64,000 bases of DNA from an uncultured Pelagibacteraceae bacterium (GTDB lineage: Bacteria; Pseudomonadota; Alphaproteobacteria; Pelagibacterales; Pelagibacteraceae): assembly GCA_902554765.1 (NCBI GenBank), contig CACDPY010000002.1, positions 62,001 through 126,000 on the forward strand. Direction: 5' to 3'. How positions within the stretch are numbered: the stretch's first letter is position 1; every line of letters begins with the position of its first letter. The notes beneath the pieces were generated by a model. The model saw nothing but the letters and a program-made list of their open reading frames with translations, did not search any database and had not been told where the DNA came from. Both the position numbers and the translations under genes were made by a program. Below are positions 1 through 9,555 of the stretch, in pieces.

Positions 1-1
1 A

Positions 2-364
2 AAATTTCCAGATAAAATTGCTTTAGGTTTAGATGCTAAAGATGGGTATTTGTCAGTATCTGGATGGAAAGAAAAATCAAATCAAATGACACTGGATTAT
101 TTGAAAAAAGTAAATGATTATGGTGTTAGTAGACTGATTTTTACTGATATAAATAGAGATGGTATGAAACAAAGCCCAAATTTTGATGAAACAATTAAAG
201 TTGCTGATATGTCGAACTGTCCAGTGATCATATCTGGTGGGGTTTCATCGTTAGATGACATTAAGCAAGCAAAGAATTTAAAGAATGTCGAAGGTATAAT
301 AGTTGGTAAAGCAATTTATGATGGTGATATAAAATTAAAAGAATTGGTAAAAGAAGATGCTTAA
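2..364 (+). CDS. hisA: HisA, phosphoribosylformimino-5-aminoimidazole carboxamide ribotide isomerase (C-terminal part, truncated by window start)
   Basis: Frame is open to the window edge ([22 protein letters not shown]); (beta/alpha)8 motifs [14 protein letters not shown] and [13 protein letters not shown]; directly upstream of hisF. Confidence 0.9.
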   Translation, partial: KFPDKIALGLDAKDGYLSVSGWKEKSNQMTLDYLKKVNDYGVSRLIFTDINRDGMKQSPNFDETIKVADMSNCPVIISGGVSSLDDIKQAKNLKNVEGIIVGKAIYDGDIKLKELVKEDA

Positions 365-1115
365 AAATAGAATAATTCCTTGTTTAGATGTTAAAAATGG
401 TCGTGTTGTTAAAGGGATAAACTTTGTTGATCTTAAAGATGCAGGTGATCCCGTCGAACAAGCAAAAATTTATAGTGATGGTGGAGCGGATGAAATTTGT
501 TTCTTAGATATTACGGCATCTAATGAAAATAGAGATATTATCTTCGAAGTTATAGAAAAAACTTCAAAAAAATGTTTTGTACCCTTAACTGTAGGCGGTG
601 GAATTAGAAGTGTGGAAGATATCAATAAATTACTTAACTGCGGCGCCGACAAGGTTTCGATAAATACTGCAGCTGTTGAAAATTCGAAAGTTGTTATTGA
701 TAGTTCAAAAAAGTTTGGGTCCCAATGTATTGTTGTTGCAATAGATGCAAAAAAGATTGGAGATAAATGGGAAGTATTCACTCACGGAGGAAGAAATAAT
801 AGTGGTATTGATGCGTTGAAATACGCTAAGGAAATGGAAGAAAACGGAGCTGGAGAGTTATTGGTTACATCAATGGATAGAGATGGAACACAGGTTGGTT
901 ATGACATTGAGTTAATGTCAAAAATTTCATCTCAAGTTAATATTCCAGTGATAGCCTCTGGAGGAGTTGGCAATTTAGACCATTTGGTAGAGGGTGTTAA
1001 ATTAGGAAAGGCAAGTGCTGTTTTAGCAGCTTCAATATTCCATTATGGAAAACATTCGATAAGAGAAGCAAAAGAATATCTTCATTCCCAAGGAGTACTA
1101 GTTAGACTTGGTTAA
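357..1115 (+). CDS. hisF: Imidazole glycerol phosphate synthase subunit HisF
   Basis: [76 protein letters not shown]. Confidence 0.97.
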   Translation: MLKNRIIPCLDVKNGRVVKGINFVDLKDAGDPVEQAKIYSDGGADEICFLDITASNENRDIIFEVIEKTSKKCFVPLTVGGGIRSVEDINKLLNCGADKVSINTAAVENSKVVIDSSKKFGSQCIVVAIDAKKIGDKWEVFTHGGRNNSGIDALKYAKEMEENGAGELLVTSMDRDGTQVGYDIELMSKISSQVNIPVIASGGVGNLDHLVEGVKLGKASAVLAASIFHYGKHSIREAKEYLHSQGVLVRLG

Positions 1116-1122
1116 AATTTAA

Positions 1123-1923
1123 ATGATTTTTTTTAAACAAAAAATAATATTTATACATATACCGAGATGTGGTGGTACATTTATTGAACAAAATTTATGG
1201 AAAAAAGAATTCGGCAATTACTTTTCCTTTGATAATAATGATGAAAAACATTTGCTACAAGGTTTTGTAGATAAATATTGTAATAAATTCCAAAGCGATG
1301 GTTTACAACACTTAACAGCAGAAAATATAGAGAAAATTTACTCAAATGAAATGAAATCATTTTACAAATTCTCATTTGTAAGAAATCCTTTTTCAAGAGT
1401 AGCAAGTGCTTATTGTGAAATCATGAAATATAGAAAAGATTTAAGAGATTTTTTAGTAATCTATAAAGATAGTTCATTTAAAAATTTTTTAAAATTAATA
1501 AAAAAAAATAATCATACACATTGGATGCCGATGGTAAATTTTTTTTCAAAAGATAAAATAGATTTTTTAGGAAGATTTGAAAATTTTGAGAGAGATTTAC
1601 TAACAATTAAAAAAAATAAAGATATAAATTTTTCTAGTCAAAATTTTAAAAATAGCCATAAGTTTTCAGATAATTATAATTATCTTAAGTTTTATGAAGA
1701 CAAAGAAAACATTGAAATTGTAGAAGATATTTATCAAGATGATTTTAAATCTTTTGATTATAATTTCGAGTCCTTTGAAAATTTTGAAAAGAGTAAAAAT
1801 ACAAAAAATTCCATTGAGCCTAATATAAAGTTAGATAAAAAAGAGGTTAAATTTAAAAGATTTTTGAAAAGATATATAAAAAAAAAATTATATATGTCCC
1901 TAAATAATGATAAATTTAATTGA
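1123..1923 (+). CDS. Sulfotransferase family protein
   Basis: N-terminal IFIHIPRCGGTFIE resembles a PAPS 5'-phosphosulfate loop; FVRNPFSRVASAY resembles the 3'-phosphate-binding motif. Confidence 0.8.
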   Translation: MIFFKQKIIFIHIPRCGGTFIEQNLWKKEFGNYFSFDNNDEKHLLQGFVDKYCNKFQSDGLQHLTAENIEKIYSNEMKSFYKFSFVRNPFSRVASAYCEIMKYRKDLRDFLVIYKDSSFKNFLKLIKKNNHTHWMPMVNFFSKDKIDFLGRFENFERDLLTIKKNKDINFSSQNFKNSHKFSDNYNYLKFYEDKENIEIVEDIYQDDFKSFDYNFESFENFEKSKNTKNSIEPNIKLDKKEVKFKRFLKRYIKKKLYMSLNNDKFN

Positions 1924-1929
1924 TAACAA

Positions 1930-2211
1930 GTGAATGAAATTATGAAAATTCTTGAGGATTTGATTTTAACGATTAGAAATAGAAAAAATTCTTCATCAAA
2001 AGAGTCTTATACAAAAAAATTATTAGAGGATAAAGAATTAGCTCAGGAAAAGGTTGAGGAAGAAATCAAAGAATTAATTGAAGCTGTAAATAAAAACGAT
2101 AATAAAATACACGAGGCAGCAGATGTTTTATATCACCTAACAGTCTACCTAGAGGCAAACAATATTAAGATTGAAGATGTCTTGGATGAGCTAGAAAAAA
2201 GAAAAAAATAA
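1930..2211 (+). CDS. hisE: Phosphoribosyl-ATP pyrophosphatase HisE (start may be the ATG at 1942)
   Basis: SYTKKLLEDKELAQEKVEEEIKELIEA...HEAADVLYHLTVYL, MazG-like HisE signature; histidine gene context. Confidence 0.92.
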   Translation: MNEIMKILEDLILTIRNRKNSSSKESYTKKLLEDKELAQEKVEEEIKELIEAVNKNDNKIHEAADVLYHLTVYLEANNIKIEDVLDELEKRKK

Positions 2212-2215
2212 ACTT

Positions 2216-2581
2216 ATGTCTTATGATAATAATAATATATTTGCTAAAATTTTGAGAGAAGAAATACCTTGTAAAAAAATTTATGAGGATAAATATGTTC
2301 TTTCATTCTATGACATCAATCCTCAAAAAAAAATTCATGCATTAGTAATACCCAAAGGTAAATATATTGATTTAGATGATTTTATATCAAACGCTTCTAC
2401 AGATGAAATCACAGGTCTTTTAACAGGAATTAAAATTGTAGCAAAAAAACTTAATATCTCTACCGAAAATGGCAAAGGATATAGAGCTTTGACAAATGTT
2501 GGTGAAAATGGTGGTCAAGAGGTTCCTCATTTACATTTCCATTTATTTGGTGGCGAAAAAATTGGTAAGATGGTTGAGTGA
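2216..2581 (+). CDS. HIT family protein (histidine triad nucleotide-binding)
   Basis: NIFAKILREEIPCKKIYEDKYVLSFYDINPQ...GGQEVPHLHFHLFGG (HxHxHxx triad). Confidence 0.93.
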   Translation: MSYDNNNIFAKILREEIPCKKIYEDKYVLSFYDINPQKKIHALVIPKGKYIDLDDFISNASTDEITGLLTGIKIVAKKLNISTENGKGYRALTNVGENGGQEVPHLHFHLFGGEKIGKMVE

Positions 2582-3081
2582 ACAAATCAATTGATAGAAA
2601 TTATTTAGAAATTAATTCTTTAAGAGACTTAAAGGAGTCTGTTTATATCTCAAACGATTATTCTGTGACATTAGTTGATCCTTGTAACTTTCAATTAAAC
2701 AAATTTTTTTATAAGAATATTGGAAAAAAACATCACTGGAAAGATAGGCTCGTATGGAATGATCAACAATGGATAAATTATGTTTCAGATTACAATTTAA
2801 AAACTTATGTTTTAAAATATAAAGAAGATTTAGCTGGGTATTTTGAGTTGATATTACATAATAATTCAGAAGAAGTTGAAATAGCGTATTTAGGTCTTTT
2901 AGAGGAATATCAAAATAAAAAATTAGGATCTTATTTATTATCAAAAGCTATAAAAGAAGCATTTTTTAAAAAAATAAAAAGAGTTTGGGTTCATACATGC
3001 TCTCTGGATCATAAAAATGCACTAAACAATTATTTATCAAGAGGAATGAAAATTTTCAAAAAAGAAACAATATCTATTTAG
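2578..3081 (+). CDS. GNAT family N-acetyltransferase
   Basis: YLGLLEEYQNKKLGSYLLSKAIKEAF resembles the acetyl-CoA binding motif A; GTG start overlapping the upstream stop. Confidence 0.75.
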   Translation: MNKSIDRNYLEINSLRDLKESVYISNDYSVTLVDPCNFQLNKFFYKNIGKKHHWKDRLVWNDQQWINYVSDYNLKTYVLKYKEDLAGYFELILHNNSEEVEIAYLGLLEEYQNKKLGSYLLSKAIKEAFFKKIKRVWVHTCSLDHKNALNNYLSRGMKIFKKETISI

Positions 3082-3083
3082 CA

Positions 3084-3659
3084 CTAATCTTGAGATGGTA
3101 TAAAAAATATGTTTTTATCAATCAATTGGTTTTTTTTAATCGATGACAAAAATGTAATATTCAAATTTTGATATATATCTACTATCTGCCAACCAATTAA
3201 AAAAAAATTCCTTTTATCAAAAAAAATATTTATCTCATTATCATTTTTTATAATTGTGTAATTTATATAATTTTCATTGAGAGATCTTTCTTTTAGTAAC
3301 GAGATTTCATTTAATAAAAATTCTTTATCTAAAATAAAATTTAACGGTGTTTTATCCAAAGGATAATGATAATATGAAGGCTTATTTGTTTTAATTACCA
3401 AAGACTTTCCATTAGATACTAAAATTTTATTATTCTTACTTGCGTATTTACAAAAAATTTTTTTTGGATATTCCAAAACACAATTCCCAGTTTCGATTTC
3501 TCCATTTATGTTTTGTTCAAAGTTAAATGAAATATTTTTAGTATTCTTTAGATTGTCAATTATATCTTCTTTAATTGATGCCGTAGCTTCATTAGGAATA
3601 TACTGGATAGTTAAAAAGGCAAAAAAAAAAATCCTATAAAACATCTCTTTTTCCAACAT
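3084..3659 (-). CDS. lolA: Outer-membrane lipoprotein carrier protein LolA-like
   Basis: Signal-like N-terminus; LKNTKNISFNFEQNINGEIETGNCVLEYPKKIFCKY resembles the LolA fold; next to ftsK as in many proteobacteria. Confidence 0.75.
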   Translation of the reverse strand: MLEKEMFYRIFFFAFLTIQYIPNEATASIKEDIIDNLKNTKNISFNFEQNINGEIETGNCVLEYPKKIFCKYASKNNKILVSNGKSLVIKTNKPSYYHYPLDKTPLNFILDKEFLLNEISLLKERSLNENYINYTIIKNDNEINIFFDKRNFFLIGWQIVDIYQNLNITFLSSIKKNQLIDKNIFFIPSQD

Positions 3660-5757
3660 GATTTGCTTTGCTTACGATCCCCTCATTTTCCATCATATCC
3701 ATAATTCTAGCAGCTCTATTGTACCCAATTTGAAGTTTTCTTTGAAGAAAAGAAGTTGATGCTTTGCGCTCAGATTTAACGATTTCAACTGCATCTTGGT
3801 AGAGATCATCTTTATCTCCCTGGTTTTTTGAATTTTCATTTATTTCTTTTTCATCAACAAAATTTAATATTTCATCTACATAATCTGGTTCAGCTTGTGA
3901 TCTTAAAAATTTATTAATCTTTTCAATTTCATTATCAGATACAAATGGAGCATGTATTCTAACAATTCTATTAGCAGAAGACATATAAAGCATGTCACCC
4001 TTTCCTAGTAATTGTTCTGCCCCCTGTTCCCCCAAAATTGTTCTACTATCTATTTTAGACGTTACTTGAAATGAAATACGAGTTGGAAAGTTTGCCTTAA
4101 TAGTTCCTGTGATCACATCTACACTTGGCCTCTGCGTTGCCATTATTATATGAATTCCAGCAGCTCGAGCCATTTGGGACAATTTTTGGATATAATTTTC
4201 TATTTCTTTACCTGCAACAAGCATTAAATCTGACATTTCATCTACCACAACAACTATATAAGGCATCGGAAGTTTATGTTTTAAATTATATCCATCTATA
4301 TTTCTGACTCCTTCCTTGGTCATTAATCTATATCTACTCTCCATTTCTTTAACGACCCAACCTAATACAGAGGCAGCTTTCTTTGCTTCTGTTATAACTG
4401 GGCAAAGTAAATGTGGAACACCTTCATAAGTTGAAAGTTCTAACATCTTAGGATCAATTAATATAAATTTACATTTGTCTGGGGTATGTCTGTAAAGAAG
4501 AGATAATATAATTGTATTTATACAAACCGATTTTCCAGAGCCAGTTGTGCCAGCAATTAATAAATGAGGCATTGAGGTTAAGTCGCCAACAATAGGTGCC
4601 CCAGAAATATTTTTTCCTAGAGCTATAGGTAATTTGATTTCTTTTTTTTTAAAATCAGAATTATTTAGTATTTCGCTAAGGTAAACATTTTCTCTAGAAG
4701 AATTTGGGAGCTCAATACCGACAGTATTACTTCCAGGAATAGTTGATATTCGGGCAGAGTCAGAACTTGTATTTCTTGCAATATCATCTGAGAGATTTAT
4801 GATTTTAGATACTTTTACACCAGCCGCTGGTTCAAATTCATTTAATGTCACGACTGGACCATGACTTACCTTTTTTATATTTCCACTAACACCAAAATCT
4901 AAAAGAATTTTTTCTAAAAATTCTGGATCATTATTTTCATTTTTATTTGAATTTTCTCGTTCTTTTTTTGTTGGAACTTTTAATAAATCAAGCGATGGGA
5001 GAATAAATTTTTTTCTACTTATTGATTGACTATCTTCTGCCTTAATGAATGGTAAATCTTCTTGTATTAAATTTTTAATCTCATCTTGTGGAATATATTC
5101 ATTTATGATTTCATTTTTATTAGTGTAGTTTTTTACATTATTTCTAAAGATTATTTTAATTATTTTTTTAATTGTTTGTGAAAAATTTTTAATATTAAAA
5201 TTTATACTAATTAAAAAAATTGTAAATATTAGAAAAATGAATAGATAAAAACAGATATTCTCATAAGAACTCATCAGTTCTCCAACGAAAGACTGGTTTA
5301 GGTAATTCCCAATAAAACCACCGTTACCATTAATATAAAAAGAGAATGCTTCTTTGTAATAAAAACTAAAAAATAAGGATCCTATTAAAATATAAAGAAC
5401 AATAAAAAATGTATTTTCGATAAATAAAAAAATTTCTTTTTTTTTAAAAATATTAAGGCCTGTACAAATATAAGTTATAGGTATTAAATAAGCTATTAAG
5501 CCAAATGATTGAACAAAAAGATCTGAAATATAGCTTCCCTGAAAACCTAGTATATTTTTAATGTCAGTATTTTTTGGGAATATAAAATTTGGATCAGTTG
5601 GTGAATAAGATATTAATGCAATCAAAAGCATAATTCCCAAACAAAAAATAATTATGCCGATAATTTCTATTAATCGTTTAATAGTAAAAATTAATATTGA
5701 ATTTGCTAGTTTTTTTATATCCATATTTGATGAATCAAATTTACCACTTTGTATCAT
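3634..5757 (-). CDS. ftsK: DNA translocase FtsK/SpoIIIE
   Basis: N-terminal TM segments; HLLIAGTTGSGKSVCINTIILSLL Walker A; VVVVDEMSDLMLVAGKE Walker B; C-terminal winged-helix gamma domain QRKLQIGYNRAARIMDMME. Confidence 0.97.
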   Translation of the reverse strand: MIQSGKFDSSNMDIKKLANSILIFTIKRLIEIIGIIIFCLGIMLLIALISYSPTDPNFIFPKNTDIKNILGFQGSYISDLFVQSFGLIAYLIPITYICTGLNIFKKKEIFLFIENTFFIVLYILIGSLFFSFYYKEAFSFYINGNGGFIGNYLNQSFVGELMSSYENICFYLFIFLIFTIFLISINFNIKNFSQTIKKIIKIIFRNNVKNYTNKNEIINEYIPQDEIKNLIQEDLPFIKAEDSQSISRKKFILPSLDLLKVPTKKERENSNKNENNDPEFLEKILLDFGVSGNIKKVSHGPVVTLNEFEPAAGVKVSKIINLSDDIARNTSSDSARISTIPGSNTVGIELPNSSRENVYLSEILNNSDFKKKEIKLPIALGKNISGAPIVGDLTSMPHLLIAGTTGSGKSVCINTIILSLLYRHTPDKCKFILIDPKMLELSTYEGVPHLLCPVITEAKKAASVLGWVVKEMESRYRLMTKEGVRNIDGYNLKHKLPMPYIVVVVDEMSDLMLVAGKEIENYIQKLSQMARAAGIHIIMATQRPSVDVITGTIKANFPTRISFQVTSKIDSRTILGEQGAEQLLGKGDMLYMSSANRIVRIHAPFVSDNEIEKINKFLRSQAEPDYVDEILNFVDEKEINENSKNQGDKDDLYQDAVEIVKSERKASTSFLQRKLQIGYNRAARIMDMMENEGIVSKANHVGKRDVL

Positions 5758-6861
5758 CTAATTTTTGTTGTTAAAATTAAAATTATTATGAAAGTTTCTA
5801 TATTAGGTGATGGATTGACTAGTTTAACATTAGCAAAATCCTTAGTTAACCAAGGGGTTAATGTTGATATTTTTTCAGAAAGAAAAACCAAAAAAATCAA
5901 TAAAATTCAAACTATCGGAATTTCAAAAGCTAATATAGATTTTTTTAATAAAAATATCTTAAATATAAATAAATTTTTGTGGAAAATAAATAAAATAGAA
6001 ATTTACAGTGAAAATCTCAAAAATGAAAAAGTATTAAATTTTGAAAATAAAAATGAAGAACTTTTCTCAGTAATTAAAAATTTTGATTTATACAAAACAC
6101 TATTTGTCAGTTTGAAGAAAAGCAATTTAGTAAAGTTTAAGAAAAAGGTTAGCTATGACATTTTAAAAAAAAAAAATTATAAATTAATATTCAATTGTGA
6201 TTTCAATAATTTAATTTCTAAAAAATTTTTTAATAAAAGAATAAAAAAAGACTACAATAGTTTTGCTTACATAAGTATTTTAAAACATGAAAAACTTTCG
6301 AATAACCAAACTGCTTCTCAAATTTTTACTAAAAAAGGTCCTCTTGCTTTTTTACCCATTTCGCCATCGGAAACTTCTATTGTTTATTCTATTAAAAATG
6401 AAAAAAGCTTGAATTTAGAAAATTTAATAAAAAAATATAATACTAAGTATAAAATTATTAAGATTCAAAATTTTGTTACTTTTAAATTAGAGTCATTAAA
6501 TTTAAGATCTTATTACCATGAAAATATTATTGCATTTGGAGATTTACTACACAAAATTCATCCTCTCGCAGGGCAAGGTTTTAATATGACAATAAGAGAT
6601 ATAAAAGAGATAAATGAGCTCATTCAATTTAGAATAAATCATGGGTTAGATTTAGACACATCTATTTGTTTGGACTTTGAAAAAAATACAAAAAATAAAA
6701 ATTATTTATTTTCAAATGGTATAAATTTTATTTATGAATTTTTTAATTTTGAAAATAAAATTAACAATAATAGTTTAAGTAAAACCGTAAAATTTCTTGG
6801 GAACAACATTTCTATAAATAGTTTTTTCAAAAAATTTGCGAATAAAGGTTTAGAAATTTAA
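5749..6861 (+). CDS. UbiH/UbiF-type FAD-dependent monooxygenase (ubiquinone biosynthesis; start probably the ATG at 5788)
   Basis: MKVSILGDGLTSLTLAKSLVNQGVNVDIF dinucleotide fold; IIAFGDLLHKIHPLAGQGFNMTIRDI (GDAAHxxxPxxGQG-like). Confidence 0.85.
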   Translation: MYHLIFVVKIKIIMKVSILGDGLTSLTLAKSLVNQGVNVDIFSERKTKKINKIQTIGISKANIDFFNKNILNINKFLWKINKIEIYSENLKNEKVLNFENKNEELFSVIKNFDLYKTLFVSLKKSNLVKFKKKVSYDILKKKNYKLIFNCDFNNLISKKFFNKRIKKDYNSFAYISILKHEKLSNNQTASQIFTKKGPLAFLPISPSETSIVYSIKNEKSLNLENLIKKYNTKYKIIKIQNFVTFKLESLNLRSYYHENIIAFGDLLHKIHPLAGQGFNMTIRDIKEINELIQFRINHGLDLDTSICLDFEKNTKNKNYLFSNGINFIYEFFNFENKINNNSLSKTVKFLGNNISINSFFKKFANKGLEI

Positions 6862-6863
6862 AA

Positions 6864-7511
6864 TTATTGTATCGTTGTATTATTATATTGGTCAAATGAA
6901 TAGGTCGTCAATATTTCAGCAATTTTAGTTTTTCTAATATCTAAATTTTTAGCTTCTAATAAAACTTGTTTTTCTTCAATACTAAAAGGAGATGCCATTG
7001 CAAGTGCATTAATAGTTTCATTTAAACTTTGTTTTTCTAATGCTTTCCAATTAATAATAAATCCTCTTCTTTCAAAAAGAGACTTTAAATCTTTAAAAAT
7101 TAATTCTAAATCAGAAAATTTTATATTTTCTTTTTTATTTTCCAAATCTTCATAATAATTTTCAAAATCAATTTTACATTCTCGATATCTTTTGTTTGTA
7201 TCGATTTCATTTATTACCTTAAATCGGATAATACCTTTTAATTCTATAAGGTACCTTGTTTCTTCAGTTTCTTTGAAACTAGTAATTTTACCCATGCACC
7301 CTATTTCATGCAATTGAGGGATTTCATTGTCTTTATTTTTTAATAGTTTTGGTTGAATCATGCCTACTAATTTATTCGATTTCATACTATCATTTATCAT
7401 ATCAATATATCTCGGCTCGAAAATATTTAATGGGACTGTAGTATTAGGAAATATTATAAAATTACTTAAAGGAAAAACAGGCAAACTTTTTGGTAAACTA
7501 TCTTTTTTCAT
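6864..7511 (-). CDS. LON peptidase substrate-binding domain protein
   Basis: LPVFPLSNFIIFPNTTVPLNIFEPRYIDMINDSM...EIGCMGKITSFKETEETRYLIELKGIIRF. Confidence 0.9.
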   Translation of the reverse strand: MKKDSLPKSLPVFPLSNFIIFPNTTVPLNIFEPRYIDMINDSMKSNKLVGMIQPKLLKNKDNEIPQLHEIGCMGKITSFKETEETRYLIELKGIIRFKVINEIDTNKRYRECKIDFENYYEDLENKKENIKFSDLELIFKDLKSLFERRGFIINWKALEKQSLNETINALAMASPFSIEEKQVLLEAKNLDIRKTKIAEILTTYSFDQYNNTTIQ

Positions 7512-7582
7512 AACAATAAAAAATATATCACATTTAATATTGCTTGAATTAAAAAAAATGACTAACTATACTAGTTTTATAA

Positions 7583-7657
7583 GCGGGCATAGCTCAGTGG
7601 TAGAGCGTCTCGTTGCCAACGAGAAGGTCGAGGGTTCGACCCCCTTTGCCCGCTCCA
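7583..7657 (+). tRNA. tRNA-Gly (anticodon GCC), 3' CCA encoded
   Basis: GCGGGCA...TGCCCGC acceptor stem, anticodon loop TTGCCAA, T-arm GAGGGTTCGACCCCC, TCCA 3' end; cloverleaf folded by eye. Confidence 0.97.
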
Positions 7658-7664
7658 TTAATTT

Positions 7665-8009
7665 ATGAGTGATTTATTAAGTAAAAAATGTTCTCCTTGT
7701 GAGGGTGGAGTGATCCCTTTTGATGTTTCTGAAATACATAAGTATCAAAAAAAAGTTGATGGATGGGAACTTGTTCAAAATGATAAAAAAATTTATTTTT
7801 TAGAAAAAAAATTTACATTTAAAAATTTTTTAGAGAGCCAGGATTTTGTAAATAAAGTTGGAAAAATATCTGAGGAGGAAGGGCATCATCCTGATATTTT
7901 ATTTGGATGGGGATATGCAAAAATTACTATTACAACACATGCTATAGAAGGCTTATCTGAAAATGATTTTATCTTAGCAGCAAAAATAGACCAAAATTTT
8001 AATGTTTAA
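7665..8009 (+). CDS. 4a-hydroxytetrahydrobiopterin dehydratase (pterin-4a-carbinolamine dehydratase)
   Basis: GWELVQNDKKIYFLEKKFTFKNFLESQDFVNKVGKISEEEGHHPDILFGWGYAKITITTHAIEGLSENDF. Confidence 0.93.
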   Translation: MSDLLSKKCSPCEGGVIPFDVSEIHKYQKKVDGWELVQNDKKIYFLEKKFTFKNFLESQDFVNKVGKISEEEGHHPDILFGWGYAKITITTHAIEGLSENDFILAAKIDQNFNV

Positions 8010-9555
8010 AATGTCTTGTTTTAGAAAAGACTAAAACAGTCTCTGTTGCATTTGCAAAAGCAATAATTTTTTTATCCCTAATTGATCCAGCTGGTTGAAT
8101 TATTGCAGAGACACCAGATTGTACAAGTTTTTCAATTCCATCTACAAAGGGAAAAAAAGCATCTGAGGCAGCAACAATTTTATTTCTTGTTTTAATAAAC
8201 TTATTCATTTTATCAATGGCTATTTTACAACTATCGAGTCTACTTGGTTGTCCCGATCCAATACCTATTGTAGATTTGTTACTTGCAAGCACTATTGCAT
8301 TAGATTTTACATGACGGCAAATATTAAAAGCAAATATTAAATTTTCAAATTCGGAATTAGTAGGTTTTTTTTTAGAAACAACCTTAAAATTTTTTTTAGT
8401 AAAGATTTCCTTATCTTCAGATTGAATTAACATAGACTCATTAATAGAATTGAATTTTAAAACCTCATCTAATGTATAATCAAAAGCATTAATTAATCTT
8501 AAATTTTTTTTGGATTTTAAAATCTTTAACGCCTCATTGTCAAATCCATTAGCTATTATTACTTCAAGAAATATCTTGTTTAATTCTCTGGCTACAGATT
8601 TTGTAACTTTAAAATTGCATGAAACGATACCACCAAATGCACTTATTGGATCACAGGCTAAAGCAGATTTAAAACTATCAAGATTATTTTGAAGTGTAGA
8701 TACACCACAGGGATTTGCATGTTTAACAATAACTGTCCCAGTGTTTTTTGGAAGAGATTTAGAAATATTAAGAGCTGAGAAAATATCATTATAATTATTA
8801 TAGCTTAGCTGTTTTCCATGAATTTTATTTATTTTAATTTTGTTGTTATGTGAGTACAAAGCACTTATTTGGTGAGGGTTTTCACCATACCTTAATTCTT
8901 CAATCAGGTTTCCATGAAAAACTTTTTTATGAGGAAAATAAATTTTTGAAATTTTATTAAAATAATTTGATATAACAGAATCATAGTAGGCTGTCTCTGT
9001 AAACGCTAATTGGGACATTTTTTTTCTAAACTCTAAAGAGGTAAAACCTTTATTAGCACTCAACTCACTAATAAGTTCAGGGTATTGATTAGGTGAAGTA
9101 ATTACTGTGACGTCATTAAAATTTTTTGCTGCTGCTCTGACTAAAGTAGGTCCACCTATATCAATATTCTCAATTATTTTATTTTGGTTTTTTGTTTGTT
9201 TTATTTGTTTTTCAAATGGATAGAAATTTACAATGACCAAATCAATGTTTTCAAAGTTGTTATTTTTAATATCATTAAGATGAGATTTATCATTTCTTTT
9301 ATTTAGTATCCCAGCATGAATTTTAGGATGTAAAGTTTTTACACGACCATCAAGAATTTCATTAAACCCAGTAAAATCTGAGACTTCCAAACATTTAAAC
9401 CTTAATTTTTTTATTTCTTTAAACGTTCCGCCTGAACTAATTAATTTTACTTTATTTTTTTTAAGAATTTGTAAAAGTGGCTTTAAATTTGATTTATCCG
9501 ATATTGATATTAAGGCTGTTTTAATTTTTTTCATTATATCTTTTCTATTTCCCAT
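7999..9555 (-). CDS. purH: Bifunctional AICAR formyltransferase / IMP cyclohydrolase
   Basis: KTALISISDKSNLKPLLQILKKNKVKLISSGGT; VKTLHPKIHAGIL; LRYGENPHQ; VKHANPCGVS; DAFFPFVDGIEKLVQSGVSAIIQPAGSIRD. Confidence 0.98.
   Translation of the reverse strand: MGNRKDIMKKIKTALISISDKSNLKPLLQILKKNKVKLISSGGTFKEIKKLRFKCLEVSDFTGFNEILDGRVKTLHPKIHAGILNKRNDKSHLNDIKNNNFENIDLVIVNFYPFEKQIKQTKNQNKIIENIDIGGPTLVRAAAKNFNDVTVITSPNQYPELISELSANKGFTSLEFRKKMSQLAFTETAYYDSVISNYFNKISKIYFPHKKVFHGNLIEELRYGENPHQISALYSHNNKIKINKIHGKQLSYNNYNDIFSALNISKSLPKNTGTVIVKHANPCGVSTLQNNLDSFKSALACDPISAFGGIVSCNFKVTKSVARELNKIFLEVIIANGFDNEALKILKSKKNLRLINAFDYTLDEVLKFNSINESMLIQSEDKEIFTKKNFKVVSKKKPTNSEFENLIFAFNICRHVKSNAIVLASNKSTIGIGSGQPSRLDSCKIAIDKMNKFIKTRNKIVAASDAFFPFVDGIEKLVQSGVSAIIQPAGSIRDKKIIAFANATETVLVFSKTRHFKH

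Noticed and set aside
470-781. Antisense ORF of 103 aa opposite hisF
   Set aside because: Lies entirely within hisF on the other strand; no recognisable family; typical shadow ORF.
3634-3659. Overlap of lolA start with ftsK end as an unusual regulatory overlap
   Set aside because: A later in-frame ATG at 3644 shortens the overlap, and short overlaps are common in this compact genome.
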